In this document: positions 13,450-25,633 of the stretch, piece by piece
Layout of the letters: the number at the start of each line of letters is the position of its first letter
Position numbering within the stretch: position 1 is the first letter of the stretch
NCBI GenBank assembly: GCA_008360975.2
Contig: CM039180.1
Location: 11,561,122 to 11,625,121, forward strand
Direction of reading: 5' to 3'
Length of the DNA stretch: 64,000 nt
From: Lichenostomus cassidix
Taxonomy: Eukaryota; Chordata; Aves; Passeriformes; Meliphagidae
Notes under the pieces: generated by a model
What the model was told of the DNA's origin: nothing
The model's database searches: none
Seen by the model: the letters and a program-made list of their open reading frames with translations, nothing else
Position numbers and translations under genes: made by a program

Positions 13450-14246
13450 ACGAACCAAACTCCTGGAGTGCTCCCTCTGCCACCTCCCCAAGTCTGCCGG
13501 AAGTAGCTCTTTCCCTCGATGACATAATCTCACCATTATCTTCATCACACATAGCCCCACCCTCTGACCCTTCTCACCAGATAAGCCCAGAGCCAATATG
13601 GGATATCAAGAGGGAACACGATGTAAGGAAACCAAAGGAGCTTTCGGTGAACGGTCACAAAAAGAAAAGGTTAGGAGAACAAAGAGAAAGGTCAGCAAGT
13701 CCTAAAAAGGTAGACAGGTCAAAGCACGAAGAGGCTTCTTGGAAAGGATATTCAGAAGGCAAAACTAAGACCACTGATGGTGGCAGGCCCACCTCAGAAA
13801 GCAAAGCGGTGGGACACAGCGTTATGATCGAGGCTGGCGCAAGAGAGCACATGTGTGCTGGAACCAGTGATGAACAGTTTGGGAGGCTGAGGAAGCCGGA
13901 AAGCAAGAGAGGAGGATCTCTTAGCAAAAAAGAAGATCACAGATCCACAAACACCAGTGAGAAGTCAGCTGCAGCGCCCGACCATGTCAAGATCGATACA
14001 GGAGCTACCAAGACGTTCAGTAGCAACCGCTGCAGCTCGCCTGGAAGTGATATGGACCACAGCCAGAGGGACCCTGATGGGAAACCCAGCGAGTTCCCCA
14101 GGAAGGGACATCTCCACTCCATTAGCACACGCAGCACCAATACCACAGTTCGAAAGGCAACGGTCTCTCCAGGGCCATGGAAAATCCCTGGCTCAGATAA
14201 GCTACCTAGCGTCCTGAAGTCTGGTACTTCTGCCATGAGCAGATAA
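13450..14246 (+). CDS. MAGI2: MAGI2 terminal coding exon (C-terminal tail after the last PDZ domain)
   Basis: MAGI2 (S-SCAM, AIP-1) is a membrane-associated scaffold with a guanylate-kinase-like domain, WW domains and six PDZ domains. It organises receptors and signalling proteins at synapses and cell junctions. This exon encodes only the tail after the final PDZ domain, about 265 residues to the TAA at 14244. The acceptor is ACAACAG before 13450, and the exon starts with the last two bases of an Asp codon, so the upstream intron is phase 1. Diagnostic blocks are HQISPEPIWDIKREHDVRKP, the basic RLGEQRERSASPKK stretch with an RSxSP phosphorylation-like site, and the C-terminal PWKIPGSDKLPSVL ending in TSAMSR. 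The middle is Ser/Thr/Lys-rich, hydrophilic and probably disordered. The open frame continues upstream into the intron but is not coding there. I recognise the family from memory of the human protein, and no other gene fits as well. Confidence 0.93.
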
Positions 14247-14660
14247 GCAAGGGACTGTTGCCCTCTAACTGTCTCAACCTGACGCAGAACATTCTTCTTA
14301 GTTTTTGTCTCACATTGGTTTGTTTTAATTTATTTTAACTATCACACATATACACAAAGCATTGAGGAATGAAAACATTAGTGTGTAATTCCATGACAAT
14401 GTGCACAGTATCTAATAAGTTCAAAAGCATATAGTCAACACAGAGATTTAAAATTGACCCTAAAGTCCCAGTTCCATTTTAGGGACTTTGGCAGCTATGG
14501 AAGAAACCAAAACAATATGAAGGACAGTACATCAGAGAAGGATAGTGCAGTGTAGCTTTAGCATTTTTTTCCCACTGCATGAAGGACTTGGATTTCATTC
14601 AAACTTTATATCAAGAAACTGGAACAAGTTAGAGCAATCACAAACTGGAACATCGCCTTA

Positions 14661-14666
14661 AATAAA
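14661..14666 (+). promoter_or_regulatory. Proximal poly(A) signal AATAAA
   Basis: A canonical hexamer 415 bases after the MAGI2 stop codon. If used, it would give a UTR of about 0.44 kb. No transcript evidence is available. Confidence 0.4.
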
Positions 14667-14720
14667 ACTGCACGGAGCAAGCTGAAACCGAGAGAGGATC
14701 TTTTCATGGAGCTAAAATGT

Positions 14721-14730
14721 TGTAAATAAA
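14721..14730 (+). promoter_or_regulatory. Pumilio-type element overlapping a second proximal AATAAA
   Basis: TGTAAATA at 14721-14728 matches the Pumilio recognition consensus TGTANATA. The AATAAA hexamer at 14725-14730 overlaps it. Binding of an RNA-binding protein here could interfere with 3'-end formation. That is inference from motif overlap only, and such short motifs arise often by chance in AT-rich UTRs. Confidence 0.4.
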
Positions 14731-16409
14731 TTGTTCTCGACATATCTAGACAGGGGTTAAAGGGTTTCTTTAAAGCATCGTTCGGAACTGTACACCCATG
14801 ACACATCTCCACTGTTAACGCTTTGGGATAGTCCACGTGGTACCCTGTAGCATAGTTCACTGGGCGCTACGGGAGGAGTGGGGAATCCAGTGGATTAGTT
14901 TCTGTGATACCATTTCTACTGCCATTTTTGTGAACAAACCATGTTTCTGTACATTGGAAAGGAGTTAGGGTGGAGTTGTATTTGCAAATTATTCTCAAAA
15001 GTGATTTATTACAGGTTCCCCAAGTCCTGCGAGGTAGCACATAAACCAATTGGTCAGGCTCAAACCCCAGACATCTGCAAGGCCCTTGCAATGAAAGGAA
15101 GAGTGCTACAGAGAAAAAGCTGCAGTTTCCTTAAGGAAAGGCCTTTCCTTCCTGCAGAAGATGATAGCATCACTTATCAACAGTGCTATGTTTCATACCC
15201 ATCTGCATTTACTTAGGACACACTCACCTCTCATCCCCTCAGTTTGGCAGAGCAGGTGCCTTTCAGGCACATGTTAACAATAATTAGACTGGTTTCTGAA
15301 ATACAGTTGTTGGTGTCCTCATTGAGTAAATTCAGTATTTTTCCATTTTTAAAATGGTTTCCATTTTACCATTTTTTCCCTATCTCCATTTTTTTTTTCT
15401 TTTTGTTTTTATCTTTCTTGCTTGTCTGTTTTGAATTTCAAGCCTTAAGTGCCAGGTAAACATTCCAGTCTGCCTTCACAGGAAATAACTCCGAGTTCAA
15501 TCAGTCATTATCTTGTTTCAAAAAGATGTGTGTGTGTCTGTGTAAGTGTGCATATGCTTATTCGTCTGTCAAAATTAAAACAAAATCCTGGGCAATAATA
15601 CATTGGTAATTTTAAAAAAATCATAAAGCTAAGTACTGTCAAAAATTCATATTTAAAAATTATTGTTCACTAGCAATCTTAGTTCCTCACATGCTCTGCT
15701 GAAAAACTAGATTGAGATTGGCTTTGTTCCAAGAAATTAGCACATTACTGTATGTCTCAAACATTGCACTGGACTGCGAAATTTATAGACATGTTTCTTC
15801 CTGTCCAATTATTTGAAAAGCCTCAAGTCAAGGATTTTGCAGCTTTCAAACTTTTTTTCTTTTTTTTTAGAAAGAAAAATCCATTTATAATTTCTAAAAA
15901 AGCACAAGTCCATGTAGCTGTTTATAAAACTCTTATTTAATGGGAAAAAAAATCTTTATCCCCTGAACTAGAATCCAATATAATTTGCCATTAATTTATT
16001 GAATCTGATTTTGGACAATGCTTCTGTAGTGTAGATGCACGTCCCGGTATCTTATTTTTATGTATAAAGAAAGCAAACAATGAAATCTGAAAACCAGTTG
16101 AGATTATGCTTGCATAAACTCTAATTTGCACAGTTCACAGCTACTCCTTGTGCAGTAATTGCTTTATGCGGCTGTAATCGATAACCTGTGAAGACAGCAC
16201 ATCATCTAAACCCCATTCCAAATAATATTTCTGTGTAGTGTTAGCTGTGAATTTACCTTGTACAGCTCTATCTCTATAAATATAATTCCATGTATTAATA
16301 GTCACAGAAAGGCTGTAAGTGAGCAACTATTTTTATGAAACGCACCACTATGGATAAATTAACTTTTACAGAAATCTTGTTTACTGTATGATATTCTAAA
16401 CCACTGTCA

Positions 16410-16415
16410 AATAAA
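16410..16415 (+). promoter_or_regulatory. MAGI2: Distal poly(A) signal AATAAA of MAGI2
   Basis: AATAAA sits in the context GTCAAATAAAATATATATCC. It is followed 15-40 bases later by a T-rich stretch and a TGTATATA/GTTTGTGTT stretch that could serve as the downstream element. Cleavage is expected near 16425-16445. It is taken as the main 3' end because UTR-like sequence stops here and the length fits. Confidence 0.65.
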
Positions 16416-19400
16416 ATATATATCCAAAAATCTTTCATTTTTTCAATTGTATATAGTTTGTGTTAATTTTGAGTAGCAGGCTTCAGTGTTACCCTGAGAA
16501 ACCATCATTTTCTTGCATATGGGTAGAGTTAATTAGCTACAGCCTTATAAAAAAGGGAATGGACTATTTTATTTTCTTACTCCAATTTATGAATAAACAT
16601 GTTGGTGACCAAACAAATTCCATAATGACAAGTTAAGGCTTATGAGGTGACACAGACACAGAAGAGTCTCTTCCTTGGTGGAGAAGCCTAAGCCCTTATT
16701 CTCCTTCCAGTCCCAGGACACACAGGACCAAGGTGGCCAGACTGCCAGCAGTGAGAGACACTTCTAAGAGTACACCATATAAACAGAATTAATCTCAGCA
16801 TAAACCATACTTATCTCAGAAATCTGACAGTTCTAACTAGCCTTTGAAAAGTTTTGTTGACAAGCTGTGTGAAGGGGGCATAATTGCATTTTCAATTTAC
16901 TTTACAGAAATAATGTCTCAAAAAACATCATAAGGGTGTAAAAATATTGGTAACCAGGCAGCCTCTTTTGGGACCAAATCCACCCCTTGTTAAATGCTCC
17001 TTACCTACAGTTAGGGAAAAATAAATCATCAGTTTATAGACTGTGTACACTGTGAGATGTCTACCTCGAAAACTAACAATATTTTTCACACAAATATGAC
17101 ATTTTTAAAAATAAGTATTTCCTGTTCCCTTAAAACATAATTTTCTTAAAAAAATTATAATCTGTCTTCATACAGCCTGAGTCAACTTCTGCAGAGCCTT
17201 GTTTTTCAGATTAATGTTCCACGCAGAAAATTTGAACCAGCTGAACTAATAACATCATTTTGCATTACAATAAACACATAACAAATATGAAGCATCTTTA
17301 ATACTAAAAAAAAAAATTGCTGCTCTTTAAATAGCCACTATTTTCATGGTTGGAAACATGGGTGTGTGCCTGGTTCAGACCCAGATGTATTACAAGGAAG
17401 TGTGCTGAAGCCTTATAGCTTCATCCAGTCTAACTTTTTTCTGTTAATAACCTGTTCTTTCTCTTATAAACGTAGTCATTCAGCATTTGTATTGCACTGC
17501 TTTTATTATGACACCTATTAATGTCTTTTTTTCATACCTATGCAACAATACAAGGAAATAGATGCTTACTTGGATGCAGATTCCCTGCTCCAAACTGCAG
17601 TGCAACAGTGTAAGTAAGCCTGCCAGCCTGTGACCACCAATGCACATTTGGGCAGGAGTCTGCCAAAAACACTGTAGATAGATGTCAGTGCAGCCCTTTG
17701 CTTAACCAGGGGCACTTGTGGGCTCTGGAGCTCACTCCTTCTGCAGGTACTTCTCTGCCTTAGGGCATTTGCACAAACTGCAGAGCCTGGAAGAGCAGAC
17801 CTTCAAACAAATTTAATGAAAAAGCCAGGAAATTTAATAACTCCCACAAGATCTCACCAAAGATGTCATCTTTTCTTCCAGAAAGCTGCTGGACAGATAG
17901 CTTTGTTCATTTAGTTACAGCAGAGCATAGGTTGCACTGTTTTCAGTACACTGTGTACCCCTAAATAGGAGGAACATTTGTAGCCCATATATCCCATGAT
18001 TCCACGGCCTCAGTGATTCGACTGCCAACAATTTAGCCCCAGTGTGGATAGCTGCCTGCTGGGAATTGATGCAGGAGTTCAAACATGGACCCATTTCTTC
18101 CCTATACTTTTCATCTGAATGTGCAGCCAGCCACCATTGCCAAGAACTTCTCATCTCCATCAAAGATGAGACTCCATCCCATTTGTGCCATCTCTGCTGA
18201 ACACAAACATCTCATGCTTAGCCCCAACTACATCCCCTGTGTTCTCAGCACCACCAGATTTATTCTGAATCTCTTTTCTTCCTCCTCAGCTCCTCACTGC
18301 TATTGTTCTTAATCTTGTCTCTAAGTACTGCTGCCATTCAGTAAATCAAATTCTCCATTCTCCATTTTCTCCTTCTGTCCCTCCGAACTTTGTCTTCCTC
18401 TTTCCCTCGTTCTTTTGGCCCTCTGTCACCCTCTGGCATCTCTCAGCCTCTACCTGACGTGTATCAGCAGCTCAGCATACAACACCTCTCCTGAAAGGTG
18501 TCATGACCAGTTACACACCAAGTCATTAACCCACTCCTGGGTGTCAGATAGACACAAGGACATCCCCAACACCTTGCACTGAAGCCCAAATCACCTCCCT
18601 TGTCCTTCAGAAACCACCAGTAGTTACTTACTAGACATCCTAACTCTACATGCAGCCAGTAACTACTTTTGCAGGTACAAATAATGTTTTATCTGCATTG
18701 CTAAATGTCTGTACTGATAATGATTCAAGCATCCAGGCCAGGTTTTGTGGATGCAACATGCCAAGATCTCTACTGGAAGTCTCCAAATTCATTTTACAAA
18801 AGCAAGGACAGACAAAGCCCCAGGCACATTTCTGTCTTAGCCACTATGTTCTTTTTGTACATCATTGCTGCCACGGAAACCTGGGGCCAGAACTGCAGAG
18901 GTAAAAGTGGAAGAGCACACCTCAGCAAATGAGGATGTCACCCTCCAGGTTTCTCCTTACTTGGAAGGAAGCTTTGCTGTGAAGTTGAAAAGTTTCTTGG
19001 TACACTGCCATGGAGCTCAAAGCTAGAGAAGGCTTTAGACTTTCTCAGGGATGTCTGATCCCATTAAGGACTGACTTGGACTGACTTCACATAAGTCTCC
19101 AAAAGAGTCCTTTTCCTCTTTTGTCCCCAGAAGCCTGGGATATTTTCTCTAATTGCTGCTCAAAAGGCCCCACAAGCATGGCAGGCTGCCTGCTCTCCTG
19201 ACTAATAAGGGGCTGGGAGGGAATTGCCAGGGCTGTGTCCTGCAGGGCTCCCACCCTCCACAGCTATCTGACTGCAGGACTCCCAAGGCTCTCTCACCAT
19301 CTTCCACTGCAGGGGCCCAGAGAAGTGAACTCTCAGAACCAAACACCTTTACCTTCACAGCTGTCATCCAAACAGGGAGTGACTTTCATTAGCCGTCACT

Positions 19401-22400
19401 CCCAAAGGGAAATCCAGGGTGTTATCTGGACAGAAGCAGCTGTGCTTCAGCCAGGACTCACACATCAGTGCCCGAAGCTCCTCACAGCTCCCCTGCCCAG
19501 CACCCAGGGCTTTCCTCTCCCTGGGAGCAACAGCCCCTCCCCTGCACCCAGACAAGTACTTGTAGGCTCTGCATCACCCACCACCCTCCTGGAACCAGGG
19601 CAGACATGTTGACTCCAGGCTTGAGGGTTCTGGAATATTTTTCTCAGTATTTCTAAGAGTAATGATGTGATCATACGTTTATCTCCATAGCTGGCACCTC
19701 AGCTTAGACCAATTTTTTTTTTAAATATCTTGTCAAGACACAGTAATATAAGCAATATCTCTGAATTATAGCCAACCTAAAAATTATGTTCTGCCCTTCC
19801 TGTCTTTAGTGCCTCTATGGCAATAAATCACTGCCAGCTCAAGTAATCGATAAGGAGAGATTTGCTTACAAGGTACAAATATATCTGTTTTAAACAGCTG
19901 GGGGAACACCAGAGCATGCAGACACCCTCCCACTCACACACAGAGGAGCCTGGAGCACCATCTTCCATTCCCACTCAGGAACTGCCCAAATACCCATCTC
20001 TGTTGGATGGCTGACCCTCTCAGGAAAAAAACACATAGGAATGCAGACTGATCTAGAAAGTTATTGCTCATCCACAGATCAACTGCTGTAAGTGTAAAGA
20101 CATTTAAACTGAAAAAAAAATCAAAAATAAGCAAGAAATTATGTGGAGAGAAAGAGGAGTGACAAGAGTCTCTGTGATGTGGCCATCTACTCACTGCTCT
20201 GTTTTCAATATCTTCAAGCTTAAAATCTGAAAAATATGACCTATCAAACATGGCAAATGCTGCACCAAAGCACTGCAAGTCCTGGGGACAGCAAGAAAGA
20301 ATATTTAGTGATTACATTTCTGAAGAGAATAATTTATTTAAGTAAAATGCCTTGGCTTGTGCTGAGGAGAGGAGAGCAATGGCATCCATTGCTGCCACTG
20401 AAGCCACCTAAAAGACATGTAGATTTTCTTCTTTGACTGCCCTTTGCTCAAAAGTAGTAAGCAACAACAGACACCCCAACCAGTCCAAAACTCTCCTGCC
20501 ACCACCAGGCAGAAGGGCTGCCCATGCCTCTGAAGTTTCTATTCATGCATGTATATGGAATTAAAGAATTCTGGTGTTGATACTTTCCCAAAGGGATTAA
20601 AAAATATGCCAAGAGCTTTAACTAAAGTACTTTAAAAGTTGCAGTCCATAAACCAGAAAATTGTTCATCCTGTCTCTAAGCCAGCAAGCACAAAAAGCTA
20701 GATTTAAGTACCTATTTAATTCAGGAAGAAAATCAGACCTTTCCCAGCATAGTCCAGAAAGCTCACCATGTATGAAACGCCTATTCCAATTAGCACTTCA
20801 TTCACTCCAGAAGTTTTTTGAAAATAAGCCCAGCAGGCAACATGGAGCACTGCAATGTGTTAGTACAGAATATTTCAGAGTACCTCTTAACCCTGGAACA
20901 TCACAAACAATACTAATTGATTACTCTTTTATATCACTCCATGAAAGATGAATGCCAGCATGATCCTCCTCCTGAATGACTCCTGTCTCCCATATCCCTG
21001 GTACTACCCAGCTTTTCAGGTTGGATTCTGGCAGAAATGCACCCCAGTGTCACCATGCCATGGCAGCTGCAGCAGGTCACAAAGCCTTTTGGAGGCACCT
21101 TCCCATCTGCCTTGCACACCAGCACTACAGCATCCCCTGCACCCAGAAGCAGAGAGAACCATCCTGTGTGACATCCAGCTGAGCAAGGGTCACACCTCTG
21201 GCTGTGGGGCTGCACAAACATCTCTGCATCCTCGGGTGTGTGGCACTAAGCTCTGTGTGGTGACACCTCCCCACCATGACACCCAGCAGCACCAGCCTCC
21301 ACACCAGCCTTGTGTCAAGAGTAAAAGCTCTTTCCCTAACCACCACAGTTTGTTCTGAGACTCTGTTTTGGGGAGTACAACCCCCTTAACCCGTCTGTTT
21401 ATTCCTTTGCCATATTAATTTATAGTGAGGCACTCTTTCTGAAAGAGAGGAGCTCCAGCAATGCTTCTGCACTGACTTCACATCCCAATGTAAGATAAGC
21501 TTCACATCTGACAAAACTGAAAGATCACAGCCCCAGGCTCTGGTCATGATGTAGCTCTGGAGGATCAGCAACCTCACTCCCTGTGGGAACATGTCTCAAG
21601 CAGCCTCTGCCCAATTCCCTGCTCTCATCTCTCATCCTGCTCTCTTTATACTGAACATTTTTCATACTGGCATACAAATTGCAAGTGCAGCCCAAATTGA
21701 TCCCCTCCATACCTTCAGTCTCCTGAGGTTAACAAGTAGGTCTCTACCTCACAGTTTTATAGGTCCATTATGTTCTTTGATTGGCAGCTCTGTCCCAGAT
21801 TCAATGGCTTTGGAATAAATTCAGAAGGTTTGATAGCTAGTGCTTTTAAAACTGATTGTTAAAGTATTTTGCAAATTACACATAAATTATTCCTATTTCA
21901 GCCCCACTTATAAGCCCCATCATCCCTGGGCCTCATTAGCTGCAGCAAGCACCCCAGCAGTGGAGGTGACTGCAGGTGATGCCACCAGAGCTCTCCACTT
22001 TTTGTCAGACCTTCCCACTCAGCTATCCCAGCTCTGATGTGCAGGACCTGGCAACCCCCATTGCTTATGCAGGTGATGAAGTCCAAATGGAATAAATGAC
22101 AGACCAACATAATGACAAATTGCCCCTGATTCCCCCATGCATTTCAGGCATTTCCCTCACAGCAGGAGGACGCAGTAAGCAATGTGCACAGCAGCATAAC
22201 CACTCTGCCATCACCAGCCCAAGGCTGGCCTGGGGGAAAATACCCTGCAGGATGAGATGCTGATTTTCCCCATCCAGGTCTGGATTGCCTCCTGGTGACC
22301 CAGCCAATGCAGAAAACTGACTGGGGACAACTGATCCAGGACTGGCCATGTAAACACTGCAGGCTCAGGTGGAATAAATGGGTCCCATGAGTCAAAGCAA

Positions 22401-25400
22401 GGTAGTATGAGCTGTCACTATACAACAGCTACAATTACTCTCACATCAAGCTACCAAGCACAGGAAACCTCAGCCAGCATAGCCTGAGGGATGGTGAGGA
22501 ACTATTACATGTTTCTTTATGAAAGACTGTATTGAAGTAATAGATTAAAAAGCAAAAAGGCAGTTGTAGCATGTGAAATACGAAGTATGAATTGACCAGT
22601 TCATTTAATAGCATCTTTTATTCCCTTTTCTTGCCTTTGTATGTCAAAAAGCTGACCATGGCCAGCTTTTATAGGGTACAGGAGTGGTGGGAGCTGCCCT
22701 GGGGGAAAGGGGGATAAAGTCAGCCCAAGTGTGCTGCTGCTGCCTTTGCTCAGTGCCCCAGAACACAGTGCACACCTGCACAGACACGTCCAGAGCAGAG
22801 AGAACTGGGCAGCTCTGCCACAGTGCTGACTCTGCCTTGCAGCCTCACTGCTGGAAAGGGCAGCTTGGAGCTGTGACCTCCATGGCCACTCCAGCCCACA
22901 GCAGCTTTGCTGCCCCTGGGACTGTGCCCCTGGCAGGCAGGGCATGCCAGCCACGCAGGCATGGCCCTGCTAGAGCTCTTCTGCTCTGTGCACAGAGTTA
23001 TTTATAGGCAAGAGAAAATAGGCTCTGCAACCCAGTGCTGATCTTCTGAACTTTAGTAAAAAGCATTAGGAAAAAATGTAAGCAGCGTATTTTTTACCAG
23101 GGTTTTTCAGTAGAAAGGTCATTCACCAGCATATGAAAAACCAAAATATTTTAAAATAAAACAATTTTATCATCTAAATCATAAATAATATACACAGTCA
23201 CAGAATTCTTATCACTGGCTAATATTGCACCATTTAAAAAAATATTTTAAATTACCATGTATGTGACCTTAGGGAACTACCAGATATTTTATGATGTCTA
23301 ATGGAATCAGGGCATGAAAACACAGAACAAAATGGACAGAGTAGAAACTACCATGTCATAAAAACTCAAATCACAGCAACACAGTTTCACAGACCAACCT
23401 ACAGCTTAAGTAATGCAATCAATATAATCCATAAAATGTAAAGAAAACTACAACTACTTTAACTTATAAAAGTAGGATGAGACTATCAATTCATTAGAAA
23501 AACAGTCAAACTTTGATTCTTTGGCAGAGAGGAAACACCCTCCCCAGGCTGGTATCCACCAGGTGTCTGGTCAGCTTAATACCAACTGGAGTCATCTTCT
23601 CAGGAATAAAACTTCTCTGTGTGTTCATTATGCAATGTTATTTAAATTAGTTTTCCCCTTTGAAATTATTTTGTGTTTTACTATTACTTGTAGCATGACA
23701 AATGTTGTTCAGTGTGCTGCTGTCAAAAACTGTAAGCATATGTAGCCTTAATCATTGCTGGGAACTGGTAATCAATAGATAAGGCTGTATTGTACAGCAA
23801 GGAGCTCTGAAAAAACAAACATCCCAAATAGCACCAAAGGAACTCCTCAAAAGATGTGTTAAGGAACAGGATGACATCAGGATCCCGAGGTGACAAACAC
23901 AAACACAAATCACAAACTATCAGCCAGTGGTCCCAAGAGCTGGGAGGAGCCTGTTTTAAGGCACAGCTAAAAACATAACATGAATATCCTGCAGAGGGTG
24001 ACAGTGCAAAAAGGGCAGCAAGGGGGTACAAAAGGCAGTTGTGGACCCTTGAAGACCAGGATCAAGGGACAAAGTGGGTAAACAATTGCTCCAACACCAT
24101 CTTCCTTGCTGCTCTTAACATGAGCAGCATTGCTGCACATCTGCAGCAGCTCCTCCAGCAGAGAAAGAGCTCTGCCTTTGGGTTTCCCATTGCCACATTC
24201 TGCCACTGCAGCTCAAACAGCCACCTCAAGGAGGTTACCTTTTACTATGTCACCAGGCAGACAAAATCAGGATTTTAAGAGCAATGTGCTGCTGCAGTGC
24301 TCAGAGGCACAACTGCTCATTATAGATTAAAGGCAAGTCATCAGTCCCTCTAAACATTTATACAATATAGAGCAAGAGAGACTGAGAATACCCAGTAGCC
24401 CAGTGGTTGGAAAGATAAATTTTAGTGGCACAAGTTCAGTTCCTGTCCCAGAGACTAATGGTATATGAATACAGAGCAAGATTCATCTTGCCCAAGTTTA
24501 GATGTCTACATTACTGTTACTCATTCCAGGCTTTTTGCAAAGGACACCAGTGGGCACTTTTAGAAAAATATTTGTCTGACCTTTTTGTCACCTTTAGGAA
24601 TGAGTGAATTATTCCGCAGAAGCATCTAAGTATTTCCACTGAGTAGAAAGTGTGTGCAGGGTCACTAGCTCCAAGTCATGTCCAACACCTTCATTTCTGG
24701 AGTTAGGATAGCTAAATCCCTCCTAAAATATTTCCAGATGCCTTTAATTTGAGACATGTGCAGAGCAAATCAATAGGATCTGCCTTCATGAAGGAGTTAA
24801 GCAGGTAAACCGTGAGGGTTCAGACAGTTATTTGTTATATTATCTGTGAGCAACATCTCCCCTCAGGCTCCAAGCTGGGGCAGAGGCTCAGCCCCATGGG
24901 CACTCAGCAGGAAGCTGAGCTGCAGTTCTGCTCATCTGGGACAGCCTAGAGAATTGCCACCAGCACTAACAAGGCAGGAAGGTGACCAGCCCTTCTGAGG
25001 ATTGGAGCCTTCCTAGCCAGGCAGTCCTGCTGAGACCAAAACTCCCAGTGCCTGTTATTGCCCTTCCTGCACTGCTTGCACAGCCCCTGCCTGCTGCAGC
25101 CCCAGAGCACACATGCAGTGCTCAGAAAGTAACACAAAAGTGAGTGCCTGTGGGTGTCACAGGTTTAGAAGAATGGATTTTTCACAGTGCATCTAACTAG
25201 CAGGTAATTACTAATGTGTTTGCAAAGGTGTCATGTTGGTAACTTACAGTCTCTCTTCCCAAAGTTCACATTTGCATGGCAGATCCTGTGTCCTCTTCTG
25301 AAGAGATGATCCTGCTTTTCCCTCTACATTCAATGTCTAGAGAGCACAGCTCAGGGTTTGGTGTAGAGCTGTTAAAGATGCATTTATCTAACAGACCATG

Positions 25401-25589
25401 CACAAGGTTTCCCTCAGAGTGCAGTTCCTGCAGGGCTCATCACAGATCCCTTCTTTCAGGTGCTTCTGCCTGGAACCTGTCAGCACATCTGTCCCTGACC
25501 CACAGCCTACCAGCCCAACTCTAATTCCTCAGACTCGTTTACCTTTCCTTCTTGCAGACCTCCCAAACGATTGAATTTTTGCGTCTGGT

Positions 25590-25633
25590 GGGTTTTTTCC
25601 CCATAAATTGTCCCTATGGGTTTTTTTCCCCCT
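25590..25633. repeat. Paired G3-T6/7-C4/5 blocks
   Basis: GGGTTTTTTCCCC at 25590-25602 recurs slightly expanded at 25618-25632, separated by 15 bases. It looks like a local duplication in low-complexity sequence, with no known element. Confidence 0.6.

Larger units (their letters stand above)
14247..16430 (+). other. MAGI2: MAGI2 3' UTR
   Basis: This non-coding sequence follows the stop codon and runs to the region just after the AATAAA at 16410. Its length, about 2.2 kb, agrees with the roughly 2 kb 3' UTR I recall for the mammalian gene. Both strands hold only short chance open frames. The exact 3' end is inferred from the poly(A) signal. Proximal signals could give much shorter UTRs. Confidence 0.75.

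Noticed and set aside
19235..19612. 125-codon + strand open frame and its overlapping partners on both strands
   Set aside because: Overlapping frames on both strands in a stop-poor, GC-richer block. The Pro/Ser/Thr-rich translation has no domain.
20948..21358. 136-codon + strand open frame rich in Cys, His and Pro
   Set aside because: The Cys/His spacing is irregular with no zinc-finger repeat. It is best explained by CA/TG-rich composition.
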